Numbered from the stretch's first letter, positions 1-13,870 are shown. The stretch is DNA of 64,000 nt from Dasyornis broadbenti (GCA_013397935.1 VZRN01011464.1:533105-597104), one strand, 5' to 3'. Numbers and translations: made by a program. The notes: generated from the sequence alone by a model not told the origin.

Positions 1-3000
1 CAGAAGTGACTGATTCACACGTCTTTCCACTGACTACAAATGTAATTTAAAGTGACTTTATTTGTAATTTAGACCTGAGTCACTTGAGGATTCGCTTTAT
101 TTCACTAAACCTTAAGCCAAAGTATATAATGCAACACATTTTCAAACTAGCTGGTCTCTGAAATATAAATCAAATCTACATATAATATTTGTACTGAACT
201 ATGCACCTGATTAACATCTTTCTTTGTTACGTAAAGGATTAATATTTGAAAAATAAAGAATGCAACAGCTAATATCACACATAATTGAATTAGAAAATGG
301 AAATAACTGCTCACTTAGTAACACAATTGCTTTGGTTTTTTTGAACAAAGAGAAACACTCGAGTAAGAACTGTGTCCTACTAATATATGGTATAATGAAC
401 TCAGCTGTCAAATATACTAAATCTGTTGTTACAGATTTTCTTCTGTATAAAAGAAAGGTTAGTAGTTAATGAATTGCAGTATGTTGCACATGAAATCCAA
501 GCATAAATCTGCACTTTCAGTGCTTACATTTGAACTTTTTAATTTGATGCATCATCTAAAATTGCAACACATTCCCTATCAGAAAAGTAAACTATTCAAA
601 TAGTGACTTAATTTGGAACTAACTGTAGAAAAAACCTGAGGTAATGCAGTTTTTCAAATGGCACCAAAATTATATGGAAGAAAACACAGATTATTCAAGA
701 TTATAAATTACTATATCCCTTTCTGAATATTTCTTTTTTCAAATAGTAAGCAAATGTGAAAGTATTACAAACTGACACTTGTGTGTAGTGAGTCAAAATA
801 CATCTCCAAACAGTTCTGATGAAAGACATAAATTCTTAAGACCTTTGCTCTTCAAGCAAGAAAAAGTAGCTGGCCATCACTGCAAAACAATTCTCTGTAC
901 TTTTGTTACATCTTACACATTTCCTCCAGAAAGAGCCACCATGAAGTACTTCACAGTGAAATACCTCATTCCCTTTTAGACGCTCTCAACTAATGTGCTG
1001 GGGAAGAAGGCACTTGTTACTATGTCCCAGTACCTTGCTTTTCAGATTTGTTAAACTCCTGAGAAATAAATTACTTCATAAAAGCCATGTGCCTTGGAAT
1101 TACACATAACCAGGTGAGGGTAAAAACAAAATTACTAAATCTCAACACTCATAACAAAGATTACAGTTAGAAATATTAATAAAAGATAAGGATCTTTAAA
1201 AAATTTAAAAATACATTTATTCTACTCATATCAATATCAAAAGCTGAAGATCCTTGTCCTGTTTCTTATCAGCAAGGTTTCAGTTTTCTACTTTCCATGA
1301 TTCATTCCAAATAAAATTTCTACTTGATACAGTATGCTAGACCTGTGCAGCAAGTCTCCTTCAGCAAGGATTTTGAAAATTTCTTCCTGTTTTGACTAAC
1401 CTATTTCAGTACGAAGAAAACCTGGACAGATTTCCCAAGATAAGTCATGCCTGCAGTAATTAGGTGTTCAAGGACTTCTGTTCTTTCTCAATTGCTTTGG
1501 AGAGAGAAGGCTTAGTCTTACTGACTCCTGTGATTTACCGGATAATATTAGACTAGTTCATATCACAGAGCAACTTCTGAGTTTCAATAGCAAATACATA
1601 TATTTAAGCTACTTGCAATTCAGTATCATTGAACTATACCTTGCAATTTTACTATGTGCAACTGTTCCAAATATGCTGAGGAGGAAGGATGACTTCTGGG
1701 AGAAAGCTAAATGGAAAGGGGGTAACAGAAACAGGGGCAGATATCAAATTCAGGTATTACAAAATTTATCTGTATTACTGGAAGTATATTAAATATTATT
1801 TTTAGCATGCCAGGCATGAGTAATACATTATTCCTGTAGACTCTTGGCCTAGAAACTCAAGCAAAAGAAAGAAAAAGAAATGAATTTAGGAATAAAAATA
1901 CACACATTGCAAACTACATAAAATGTAAATCAAAAGTGGGGTTGGTTTGTTTGCTGCTTTTTTAAAATTATTTTCATTCTCAGCTTTGTACATTTGAAGC
2001 CAAGTTTTGGGGAAAAACAATGTGTAACAAAGAAAAAATAGGCCTACAGTATCATCAACAGAAAACAGAAAGCCATACTGAAAGAGGTAAGTAAGGGTAG
2101 TGTTACAAATTTTATTTCCTTTTTCATGCTTCTTAAGCCATTTTTAGTGTACCATATAAACTAGTCAGAATCTTCCAGTAACTTTCTACAGTCCTCGTCC
2201 TGGTACAAGGCAAGTACCCTTATTAAAAGAAGGATGACATACAGTCTATCTGCTTTATTTCAGTTCAATATTAAATTTTGCAACAATAATTTCTGTGGGA
2301 CAAAACCTGTACTTCTAAGACTCTATGTTCAAACATCATTGCGTCTTTGTGTTTAATTTACAATACACTCACATGGGGAGACCAAGTCAAGCTAATTCAT
2401 GACAATCAAAACATGCAGAAGCTTTTGACAAAGTTGAGTAGGATTTTAACAGAGCAGTTAAACTTTTGCCACTCAAATCATTCTCTTTTCATTAAGCTCT
2501 GCATGCAAAAATAAAGTCAGTAATTTTATTATTGTAAATTGACTCTTCTGAACATAAATGATTTAACAGTGTTGAATCCCAGCTGTCTGCTACCAGTACT
2601 CAGAGATTAAGGAGCAATGTCACGTTAGATTGCCGGCTATGATTTTCAAAGTCTAAAACAGCAGAGCTTCCAGTTTCTTGAAACATGACAATACATTGAA
2701 CATCTTCCAAAAGTGCTCTCAGCAGGGAATAAAATCACAGCAGTGTTAGCAGGCAGGCTGTTTAAAGTTAGAAAGATTTCCATGTTCACAGTTCTTAATT
2801 CTTTACAGGTTTTGGTACATTCACAGAAAAGACCCTGTTAGCTTCCATACACAGAAGAGTGAGGGCACAGGGTCCAGAACCACAAAATCTTCTAATCATA
2901 GAGCTTACAGAGAAGGAGGGCAATCACTCCTCTGTTAAAAAACTAATCCTTTCAGAAACATAAATTTTTAATTTTTTCTTTATTTGAAAAATATTTATTT

Positions 3001-5920
3001 TTACTGCAGGAGCAATGGAAACTAAATTTTTAGCACAGTACACAGCAAGAAGCTAAATTAAACTATATTTACTAATTGCACCTCATATAATATGAAGTGA
3101 ACACTCCTATACTGTGAGGCAGAAAAAGTAAAATTTAAAAATTTACATCATAAACTACATAAAGATCACAAAACATTAATGAAATCTGTATTACTGTAGT
3201 TGAGTGTGAAATGTTAGTATGAAATTACATTTCTGATACCTGACATGTTTCTATTGCAGATAATTGCTAGGAAGGATACTATTATCAAACTTTAAACTAA
3301 AGCCTGTTACTTATATAGACAGCAGTATGAATTGAGTTTGTCTTCTAAACATCTTGTTATTCAGCATTTATCTAAATTTTAATAAGACATACAATTGTGC
3401 ATGCATTCATTTTGATAAAAAGGTCAATAAGACTTACTTCATACATTTATACAAAATAATAATTAAAAATAATTATTTCAAATATTATAAGAATAAAGCA
3501 TAGTCATCATCCTGAAGATTTTATGGCTCAAGGATAAAACAAGAGACAACAAATTCACAGAAAATTAAAAAGAAGCAACACAGAACTCATCAATGTGACT
3601 GTAAGTGCTATTAACAGACACAAGCCTACATGTCAAATGTATTCTGGGTATTGCAAAAAAACCAGAATTTAACACAAGGACTTAGAGAAAAGCAGCTGAA
3701 TGTCTGCATTAGGTGCTCCATTTAAGCAAGGTGGCCAAGTGGGAGATAGCAGAGCTACCTTCTTGTGAGCTCAGGTGGGTGATGAAGCTGTCATCACAGG
3801 CTGATGAAATGGAGTCAGCATCTCAATGATGAATCTGAGATGCCATGTAAGATGTCAGTATTAGTCCATTAAAGTCCTCAAAAGAGAAAGTGCCTAAGTT
3901 TTCCTTGGTGCTCTAAAAGAAAGGGAGTTAGGGGAGATGCAGAGCAAGAAAGCAAGAAAAAATGATGGACTGAAAAATGATCTTTAGAGCTTCTTTGCAG
4001 TCTGGGTGAATATAATTGGAGCAAAACTGCATTTATCAAAGACAAAGAAAAGGACACTGAAGTAATAAAGATGGGAGTTGGCAACAATAGAGGTAAAAAT
4101 GTCTGTTAGACAGAAAGAAAAGCCTATACTTAAAATCATGAATAAGAAAAGATCTGCAAGACAGAATCCTTACAACAGCATATTGAATATATTTTTATAG
4201 CTCAGCTACGTCAACAAAATGATAACTCAAAGTGGAAATTTGGACTAAATCTAACAGATAAGTCAGCATCAGTTTAACTATTACTAACTTAATAATAATT
4301 ACCATTAGCTTACATTCAGTTCAACAGTTGAATCTAGTCCCTGAAGTCTTGTTTCCTTACAAATCTTTCAGGTATCTTAAACATGCCAACAGTAAATTCA
4401 ATAGCCGTATTTTCTATTAATATTTTAATTCCAAATATATTCAAAATCATGCATGATTATTTTATCACTTAATAGCAGCAGCCATTCACACTTCTCAAGA
4501 ATTCAGGAGAATTTCAGAATTATGGCTGTAGTTAGGAAAATGAATAAACAGCAAGTCAGTGTCTGAGACATGCTGATGAGTAGAAAGGTTTTTATTACTT
4601 GCACATTTAATTACTTAAGCTTAGATAATAGAGGCTAAATGAATTTCACATTTTGCATTCACAAGGCATACTTTATCGCATTTTAAAAAATATTTTTATT
4701 TATATTAAGCTTACTGCTCTTTTCCTTTTTTTTAACCTGACACTAGTATGGATCCAGTAAATTAACATAAAACATTTATATCATCAACAGAAATGTGAGA
4801 AACCAAGAATGACCTGTTTGATTCTATAAAATATCACACCGGTTACACGAGAAAATCTGAGCCAGGATTAAAATTTCTGCCATTTACTTTCTAGCCATTG
4901 TGTTCCCTGCTCCCTACATGTGAAGTATAAACTGCTAATCTGAACTATGAATAGAGTAACAGAGCTCCACGCCACCTCTCTGTACCTGGGTTTGTGAGGC
5001 ACCTCCTCTAGGTAAAAACGAGCCTTTAGAAGTGAGAACCAAGCGGGAATAACAAGCTATAATGAAAACTAAAAAAAAAACTCTCATTCTTTTCCATAAT
5101 ATTAATCTTTGTATTATACATGGGCATGAAATATTTAAAACATCTCCCTGAAAACATGTCAGTTTAATTTCACTGCTATCAAAAAGTGACTCTGGGGTAT
5201 TTGAAAATTGCTGAATATAATAATTTTTGCCCTCATTACATAGTATTGCATCACACAGCTCATTGCATTAAATAGCAAATTTCAAAATGGGATTGAAGTT
5301 TACTAGACAGATTACTGATTACGCAGGACAAAATGTAAGCAACTATAAACTCCAAGGAAAATAAAATCGTTTGACATTTCCCCCTCTTTCCATCTTCCTA
5401 AAATCAGATGCTTTCTCTTGGGACACTGGACTTTGAAATATCTGTCTATTGTTCTCCCGTGTATTTTACAGTAGTCAGGCAGGAATAATCTATAAGGACA
5501 TGGAATGGAGAAGTGGTGTGGAATATTCTCTGAAAAGTCAAGACATCCCAGTTTTCATAAGGCACAAAACATGGGACAACTTCTACAGATAACATAAATT
5601 ACTTGAGATTTACAGATAAAGCATCACCATTCTCCTCACGTGTCTTTGGTAAAACTTACATTAACCTGCAAATCTCATGTTTCACAGGAGGTCTACACTG
5701 ATATTTTGTACTTAACCAAATAAATGGCAGTGAGAGCAGTAACTCATTCAAATGATTCAAAAGAAGGCAACTATCATCATGACCTGATTATCATCTTACA
5801 ATGAAAAAATGATTGTTATTTGAAACATGGAAAGTACAGTAGAACATCAACACAATTTTGATATGCCTGTGTTCCAAGTCTATATATACACACCTGTTTA
5901 GGTACATAAATGTGCATTTA

Positions 5921-5946
5921 TAATATATACATATAATATATACATA
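5921..5946. repeat. 13-bp perfect tandem duplication, TA-rich
   Basis: The unit taatatatacata occurs twice back to back (5921-5933 and 5934-5946). It sits in an AT/AC alternating patch that starts near 5881. It is probably a replication-slippage product, and no function is suggested. Confidence 0.9.
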
Positions 5947-6221
5947 TGAACATTTGAAGGCCTGAGTTGAAATATTTGTTTCTTCCATTATTTACCTCAT
6001 CAAAACTTACTTCCCTTCATGTCTTAATATTTAATTCTACAGATTGAAACCAAATACCAATCAATTTTCAGGTTGCATCACTCCACAGTATGAGTCCAGC
6101 TGAGCTTCTTTCATTTCAAAATTTATTTTCCTGCTACATGACAATACACAAAAGAAGTCCCCAAAACAACAATCACACACATTGTGTGTTTGTAATAAGG
6201 AATTATTATTATTGAGGGATG

Positions 6222-6247
6222 AACATCTAAGTCAAACATCTAAGTCA
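6222..6247. repeat. 13-bp perfect tandem duplication
   Basis: The unit aacatctaagtca is present twice with no spacer (6222-6234 and 6235-6247). The unit is not low complexity, so this looks like a recent small duplication rather than a microsatellite. Confidence 0.9.
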
Positions 6248-8255
6248 ATTAATCTGTTCATATGAGGAAGAATAAATATCATACTTTTACTGATTGCTTA
6301 GTTGCAGCAAGACATACTTAAGCCAATGACAAGTATCTTAAGAGCAAAGACTATTTTCTATTATCGTCCAGTCTGTAATATTACTGACAATATACTTCAT
6401 CAAATAATAAAAGTATTGCATAAGCAATTCCTTTAAAATTTCATATAATTATTGGAATGAATAAATCTTTCATTCAAAACCTGCTCAGTGTCTCATCTGG
6501 CATATTGCCACACCTGATGTTCTCAAGAAATTATTCCAACTTAAAATTCCTGTGTAGTGTGTAATTCAACTGAAAGAGGTCAAACAGATATGTAAAAGAA
6601 GAACAGGAGTTTTCATAGTTAGAAGAAAAAGAACCAGGCCCTCTGACTGACAGTTAGGAAAGACTTCCCTTATGCCTGTCATATGCAAAAAAACAAATAC
6701 AACACATGCTATGTGCAAGAAAATTGACTGAATGCATGTGATTCTTGATATAGTTTATGGAACAAAAAACCTCTGTACAAAAAGTACTATAGTTATGACT
6801 TCTCAATAATGTGAATTCAGTGCAATCAGAGTACTCCAAACAGCACATACTGAACTTCCCAATTTTCCAATGTAGTTTAAGTGCTTATTACTTTGAAGAC
6901 TAGGCAATGATCTACAGCTATTATTAACAAAGCAGAAGAATAATGGATATTATTCTTGCCTGTGGGACAGAAGTATCATTTTGAGAATTGATAACACTTT
7001 AGTTTAGCCATTTTAAAAGGTCATGTTACACAATAAAGAAGGCCAAGCCTTTTAGCGATAACATATGATGGTGATAAAACTAGCACGGCTCTACAGATCC
7101 TCAAAATTACCAATTGCATTTCTATGTTGTAAGCAAGCTAAAGCAGTGTGATAAATGCATTCCAGTGTATTCCTGATTTTTGTGCGTTATAGCCTAGTTT
7201 ACATGGCCTACAAAGAAATCAAACCATAAAGGAATACCTTAATTATTACATAAGTAAACAAATCTGAATGCATGGAAGGAGAACAAAACTAACCTCCATA
7301 GTACTATACCCTGGGATTATTTACTTCAAGCATAGTTGTAATAGATTCAGTAGAGAGGGGAAAATTATGCTCTTTGGTACAGGAGATCAACATGAAAAAT
7401 TTAATAGGGAGGATTAACAGTGAACAATTGTAATTGAGAGGTATGGATACCAACATCAGAGTTGTTTTTGACAAAGTACCATAAATTGAGAAAATCTGAC
7501 AGTATTAGCAGGCAGTAGAAATTAAAGCTGTTATGTTGTGCCCTGAGGGATTTATTTATTGCAAAGACAAGCAAGGACAGCTCTGAATAAATCCTTTCAT
7601 GAAGAAGGATAAAATAGATTGAAGTGATACACAAATTTGCACAATGGTTCATTTGTACAGGGCCACAGAGTTCAGTCAGATGGAGAGAAAATAAGCTGGT
7701 AATGGGCCATTTCCCCAGGGCAGGCAATGGTAGGGGCTTTGCAGCACAGGCTATTCACATCCAGCCTTCAATCAAGACTTTAAAGCCTTTTAGGCATTGA
7801 ATAAGTATCATAGGGTAAAATTCAATACAAATATTTCTATGGAAGTGAACTGTCACCAGTTCACAAAAATAACTCGACTTCTAAAGATGTATGCAAATGA
7901 TTTGCCTATCTACCATATTCAAATCTTACAAACAACTTCCTGATATGCTCTTTGCTGGAAAAATGTAAGGCTTTGAAACATAGGGGCCTGAAGTCCTTTT
8001 ACTTTCCTAATGAGAAAGAGGCTCTTATTTTAAAAGACTGCTTGCCCAGCTTTTCTGAAAGAATGAATATGACCTTGTTAGAGAATGCTATATTCTACAG
8101 ACGAGAAATTATAAATTCACTACAGTGATGCATTTAAGATTTAAAAAACATCCTGTTACCTTTTCAGAAAATCTTTGCAAAACACCAAAGCAACAGCATC
8201 TCCAGAAATCATCTTCTCAAAGTCTGCCTCAGTTTAAACAGCTTTTTTTTTTTTT

Positions 8256-8303
8256 NNNNNNNNNNNNNNNNNNNNNNNNNNNNNNNNNNNNNNNNNNNNN
8301 NNN
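8256..8303. other. Assembly gap (48 N) after a poly-T run
   Basis: There are 48 undetermined bases directly after a run of 13 T, and the sequence resumes with ggagtgg. The gap is about 200 bp from the exon at 8510-8605 and does not touch its splice sites. True length and content are unknown. Confidence 0.98.
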
Positions 8304-8509
8304 GGAGTGGACAAAGAAAATACATCTCCTATTGCTTATAGTCCATCACTTCAGGTCTAACAGTTTTGGAGCAACTCTAACTAACAGTAAGACATTCTAA
8401 GCCTTGCTGCAATTGCTCCTGTTTTGTCTTAAATTCATCCCCATATAATATTAGGAAGTTAAATCTAAGAAATGCCACCCTGTACTTGGAAAATATCCCC
8501 TTCACTTAC

Positions 8510-8605
8510 TTGAAAATCTTTCTCTTCCAGGATCTCTTTCCTCCACCTGACAAGGAAGGCAGCACAGACGTACAAGTGGAAGTGAGAAAAACCCTCTGGT
8601 TCAGA
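8510..8605 (-). CDS. TBC1D22A: TBC1D22A coding exon, end of the TBC domain
   Basis: Read on the minus strand this exon is 96 nt (32 codons) in phase 0 at both ends. It opens with Ser-Glu-Pro-Glu-Gly-Phe-Ser-His-Phe-His, runs through the hydrophobic stretch LYVCAAFLV and the basic RWRKEIL, and ends Glu-Glu-Lys-Asp-Phe-Gln. Upstream is a strong acceptor (pyrimidine tract then tttctag), and downstream a consensus donor (gtaagtgaa). It follows in frame from the 46732-46859 exon. The product is a Rab GTPase-activating protein family member; TBC1D22 proteins are reported to associate with the Golgi and with ACBD3. This segment corresponds to the last helices of the TBC fold, after the catalytic Arg and Gln fingers, which are encoded further upstream. 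VRWRKEILEEKDFQ resembles TBC1D22A more than TBC1D22B as I remember them; the Glu after SEP is closer to B. Confidence 0.93.
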
Positions 8606-9716
8606 CTAGAAAAAATAAAAATAGATCATCCTTTCAATACACAAATAATAATGCTTTTGATCACCATATGCCCCAAGTGTATTTTTACAACATTTACTAC
8701 TAACTACAAATGTCAGCTACATCTGTCTCTCTTTGTATCACCAACATGCTTGTATTTCATCTATGCCAAACCTATTCATTGCTATTGTCGGTAATGGGGA
8801 AGAAGGTGAGGCAGCATCCATTTCTCATACTTAAATTCATTCTTTACTGATATGTTTTCCATTTCTGGTGCTATGCATTAGCTTGTATCTGGTATGAAAT
8901 ACTGTACTCTCCAGCTCAGCATTGTGGCATGACCACATGCTTCATCTCCATTATTAAGAGTCAATTCTACTACTAGCAGTAGATTTTGAAGTATAAATTT
9001 TGTTACAGGAAATTATTAAGCATTGTAAAAATAAATAACTTGGATTATACTGAACTGAATTAGATGTTTTCACTGAAGGAAAAAAATCTACTCCTAAAAT
9101 GAAATATTTACCACTCAGTTTTGTACTCAGATCTGCAGCTTTTTGCTCTGGTTTGAGTCAGCAGATTCCATCACTTTATAAAACTCCCCCTACAAATCAG
9201 TATTTTAGAAGTATACATAAGAGTTTATAAAATTTTGTGATGCTGTCTTTAAAAGACATCACTAAGTTTTCTTATATTACCAAATTAATCTTAGATTTTT
9301 TTCTATACCACTGAGAACTGAAAAAATAATTATGATATAAAATAATCAGTTATGACTGCAAACTAATGCTATGTAAAATCTCATTAAAATAAAATTTAAA
9401 AATAATAATTATAAAATTAAACTATATAATCTGGCAAATGGAAGTATATTTAAATGCTGATATCTATATAATTTACAAGATCTAATTATAGTACTTTAAA
9501 AATATAGCAATTTTTTTTTCATATTCTCTGCTGGTAATTTCAAAACTGAAGTTTACTCTTTAGAAAAATACAGAATTCTGCTCAAGTACAGTAAACTGAA
9601 ACAACTTCTTATATAAAGCATAACATGATAAAATATTTTATTGTTATTTAACCTAGAACACAATATGATATATAAAATTTGTGCAATAAATTAACTTCCC
9701 AGCTACCACAAACGGA

Positions 9717-9749
9717 GAAGGAAAAGTATTCTACTACTACTTTTCCTTC
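9717..9749. other. Perfect 12-bp inverted repeat (hairpin)
   Basis: The arms gaaggaaaagta (9717-9728) and tacttttccttc (9738-9749) are exact reverse complements separated by a 9-nt loop (ttctactac). One arm is nearly all purine. In the minus-strand pre-mRNA this would be a stable short stem-loop about 1.1 kb into the 5' flank of the 8510-8605 exon. No terminator, tRNA or microRNA precursor shape is evident, since the stem is too short for a pre-miRNA. Confidence 0.9.
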
Positions 9750-10560
9750 ACCTCTATCCTTGACTGATAAAAGAGCAGAGTGTGCTGCAAGAGGTTTCTA
9801 AAACACCTTCTTAACAGCTACAGAAACTACAGACCATTTTGTCCACCAAATTAGTAAGGTTCCAGAAAAGATATAATGCCAAGTATTTGCCAATTATTAT
9901 CTGGAGGTGTATATAAACCCGTACTTTGTCTTGTGATTTTTCTGTTTATTTTTTTTTTCACCAATACACGTTTCTTCAGCTCTTTTAAATGAAACCAAAT
10001 AGGTCTAAATATGCAATTCATTAGAGAAAAAATGCATATCCCCTACAGATTTAAAAATTCATCATTCCTCAGAGGTAAGTCTAGGTTCAAAGTATTTCCA
10101 ATGGATAGTTTTAGACAGTTTTAGAAATTGAGTAAAACAGCTAATGCATAATTGCCTTTTCTAACACCTGATACCTATTATACTTTTCCATTTGTAGCTT
10201 TTGAAGTTACAAACAGTTTGATCTCTAAATGTACAGAAATGCAGGCTACCAGCTAAAAGCTATTTAAAATCAAGTATAAACAATGACCTTGATTTAAATA
10301 TTTTAGCAAAAAATCTCAAGGCAGATGTACAACCTTCCAGAAGACTTATTCTGAACATATTACAGACGACTCAGAGCACATTATCTAAGAACCATCTGTC
10401 ATTATCAATAAAAATCATTTATATTGTTAACATCACAAATATCTCATTGCCCTGCAAATACTGGATCTCTTCTGCAGCTGAAATGAAAGGCATTCTTTGT
10501 ACTGCATTCCCCAAACTTCTTGAATTAGACAACCACCAAAAGAATGCAAATTTTGTTATA

Positions 10561-10586
10561 TGACAAGACTGATTATTGTCTTGTCA
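10561..10586. other. 9-bp inverted repeat
   Basis: The arms tgacaagac (10561-10569) and gtcttgtca (10578-10586) are exact reverse complements around an 8-nt AT-rich loop. A stem of this size arises readily by chance in 64 kb. Confidence 0.85.
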
Positions 10587-12798
10587 ATGATTAGTCTAAG
10601 CTGCCTCCCACCCATGATACTTCAACATTTAGGGAGTGTAATACCTCATGCAATTATATTTGTTGATTGCAATTATTGTTGTTGTAAATATAATGCAAGA
10701 TTGTTGGTTAAGTGCTCACAATAATTAAAGCTATGAAAGTTTGTCAGGGTTAGGTATTAAACTACATTTTACACTCAAATAATAGCTCAGTCACAAGGAC
10801 TTCCAAACACTCCATGCTTACGCATGAATAAAGCAACTTTAAGCAACACTGTTTCTACCGCATTACAAAGAGCTGATAGTTTAGGAGGAAAGAGATTTAA
10901 AAAATTTTTGCCAAAATATCCAAGCAATCTATGGCAGAAAAAGAGAAAGAAGCCAGCAAAGGAACATCATGGAAAGTGGAATATGTTGGCTGCTCTTCCA
11001 AGTTTTGCATTTTTGATAAGCCAGGAGCCTTGACTTCCTAGACACAGACTCAATCCACTGTCAAAACAGACTCAGAGTTCCAGTCTGAGAAGAAACACAG
11101 CACGACCACACCAGAGAGTTCCATCACAGTAACTGGCATCTTACCAGGAAAGAACAACAGCAGACGACTGAGTATAGGAGTGCAAGACATAGCAGTAGCT
11201 TCCCAGAATACTCCAAGTTTCAAACGTTTCATGCTTGGAGATGTCCTAAGAGAAGCTGTAGAATATGTTCGCTTAATAGGTGTTTATGGATTTGTCTTCA
11301 CTTAACTTCCTAAATCTTCTTGTAACTGTAAGCTTTTCGGTACATCAAGTCCTAGAACAAAGAATTCCAAAACACAAGTGCATGCTCTATAGCATGTCTG
11401 ATTTAAAACCAACACCTGCTAGCTTCATTCACAGTAGTTCAGTTATTGCACTGAAAGACCATGAATCACTTCCTGGTCACCTTCTTCAATCCATTCTTAT
11501 TTCCTTCTCTCTTGCAGACTAGAATTGTTTTGTCTATTCCACTGTGCCTCATGTACGAGTTCCACCACCTTTGCTCATCAGCCCTCTTAAGCATCCTTTC
11601 CTGTAGTTTTCTGCTTTTGAAATAGCGTCTGAACTGTATACAGCATGTAAGTTGCAGAAAGAATGTAACTGTCATAGCGCATAATGATATTTTGTTCTCC
11701 TTACTTCCCAGTAATTCATAACCTTTGAGGTTTTTTTTCCTTTTCTTTTCTTGACTGCTACTGAGCTTGTATTTTCCTCTTGTGCTTGACTGTAGGATGC
11801 TACCTTGAAGCCCATAGTTATAGCAGTAAAGCTAGGATTCGTCCAAACACACAATATCACTTTACATCTGTCCACACCAAATTTCACCTGTTATTTATGC
11901 CTGGTTGTTAACAGCAACATGAAGTCCTGTGACTCTTTGCTGTCCACCTCTCACCTTTACTACTCTTAGTAACATGGTGTTGTCAGTAAACTTTGCTGTC
12001 TCAGTTGCTCCTGTATCCCTCTTTTATCTCTTTAGCAGAAAGAGCATGATAAATTTAAAAGAATTACATGTTACTTCCTTTAATTTTGAAACTTTCCTGC
12101 TTGTTCTTAACATTTACTTTCTATCTTTCAGGCAGTTAATATTCATACAAGGGCATTCCCTTGAATTCCACAGCTGTGTTTCTTCTTTAATAACCTTTAG
12201 TGAAGAACCTTCTTCACTGTTCTCAGCAATCTCAATATTCTACATCAACCTGGTACATATGTTCACTGGCTCTTAACACGTTGTGAGGTGTGATTTCTCA
12301 CTACAAAAATCATGGCAACACTTTCTTAAAATGACATATTTAGTCATGGTGAAAGAATATTACGGTCAAGTTTAGAGAACATTGAATTGAAGTCACCTTA
12401 ATCTTGTCATTCTACAACATACTGGAATACTTTGCAGACTGCAACTATATTTATTGCACAGAGCAGCCTACCACCTCACGTAGGATCATAACCTTTTCCT
12501 GCTTGTCAGTTTTCCAGTCAGTTATATATAATGAGATTTCGAATATTCAGTGATGCTAAAAATTTAAATTTTATTCATTATATATGTTGCAAAGTTTTTT
12601 ACAGTTATATGCAAAAATACCTATTAAAAACACTTTTGCTGAGTTTGCATATTTTGGATTGTCTCCTATCATTGTTTTTGCTTCACTACGACTATTCCCA
12701 AGAGGATGCTCCTAAAAGCAGTAAGTGACCAAGAGCACTTGTCTAAGCTGAATCCAATCTCACCATAAATGCAGCAACAAAGTTGGATCTTCTATGCT

Positions 12799-12830
12799 TT
12801 AAAAAAACAAAACAAACAAACAAACATAAC
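12799..12830. repeat. A-rich (AAAC)n low-complexity tract
   Basis: A run of A interspersed with single C in an approximate AAAC pattern. It resembles the tracts at 20847-20925 and 47276-47352. It is not attached to a recognisable retroposon. Confidence 0.8.
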
Positions 12831-13836
12831 ACCTGGTTTATAAGTAAGGCCTACAAATAGCTGTTTCTAAATGTTAATATCTATCAATTAACATGAAAAT
12901 TTATGGGCAGGTTTGAACTTTGCACAAAAAACAATCTGATCCAAACACCTTTTGTAGCATTTCAAAATCTTTAATGGAAAATAACATATCCAGGTCATAA
13001 CATCATGCTAGAAGTTTTCTGCCACAGCCAAAAAACTATGCAAAAATTATTACCTCAACCCTTAGAGCTCACTAAATCCCTTATAGAAGAGCTATTTTTA
13101 AAAAAAGTTACATGAACTGTGTTCACATTTCCTATTTCTGCTAGGCATGTTCAAAAATAATACTTACACAATGTTCTATTAGATTTTGCAAATTTATGCC
13201 ATAGACTAGGTGAAGATCAATTTTCATAACAATTTAGTCATTGGCCTCTCTGATCTAGTCAACAACAACTTGGGAACGATTCCTAAAATATGACTTGTGA
13301 TATAAAACTCTGCTGTGAAATCCCAGCACAAAAAACACAGGCCATTGCTGGAATTTTTTTGGATCCATCCCTTGCCCTGTTGGAATGCTCCATATGGCAA
13401 GCAAAATTCATGTTAAGACTATGAATCAATATCAAATATAAATGGATGCTAGTGATAATTACTATTTACCTGATTTACGCGCTCTTCAACTAACAATTTA
13501 GTTTTATGAAGCATGTTTCATAGAAATTTCCACATGACCTTGTATTTTCTGAATGCAGTTTAAATTACTGCCCTCTTCACTCACTAATATGCTCAATTCA
13601 AACAGAATAAAAAATAACTAACAAAGTGTGTATTTGACTTTTTTTGTCCCAGCTTTTCCAGAATAAACTGTGGTGGAAAACAAAAATCAATATTTCTCAT
13701 TTGATTCTTCTAAAGAATTCACCATGAAGTTTTTAAGAGTTCAATCATGACTAGGATGTCAAGTGGATTCTCACTCAATGTAACACTTTCACATCCAACA
13801 CTGAAATGGCATTGTCTTTTACAGCTATTTTTCTTC

Positions 13837-13870
13837 TCTTGTGTGTGGTTTATTACCCTCACACACAAGA
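13837..13870. other. 11-bp inverted repeat of (TG)n/(CA)n type
   Basis: The arms tcttgtgtgtg (13837-13847) and cacacacaaga (13860-13870) pair perfectly around a 12-nt loop. The core is alternating TG/CA, so it may derive from a short inverted microsatellite. Confidence 0.88.

Larger units (their letters stand above)
1..8509 (-). other. TBC1D22A: Partial intron of TBC1D22A, 3' of the last visible exon
   Basis: This stretch follows the donor site of the 8510-8605 exon on the minus strand and runs out of the window. I looked for the expected final coding segment of TBC1D22A (roughly 40 residues ending in an Asn-His-Tyr-Lys-Lys type C-terminus, from memory) and did not find it, so it should lie before position 1. 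The DNA is AT-rich with stops in all frames; the open stretches of 60-110 codons look like chance. Visible contents are two 13-bp tandem duplications (5921-5946 and 6222-6247) and an assembly gap at 8256-8303. I recognise no interspersed repeat here. Confidence 0.75.

Noticed and set aside
8171..8241. Minus-strand segment reading Ala-Asp-Phe-Glu-Lys-Met-Ile-Ser-Gly-Asp and ending at a gtaac donor-like site, near the expected next TBC1D22A exon
   Set aside because: It does not resemble the expected TBC1D22A C-terminus, a poly-A run rather than a pyrimidine tract lies before it on minus, and it has an in-frame stop just upstream.
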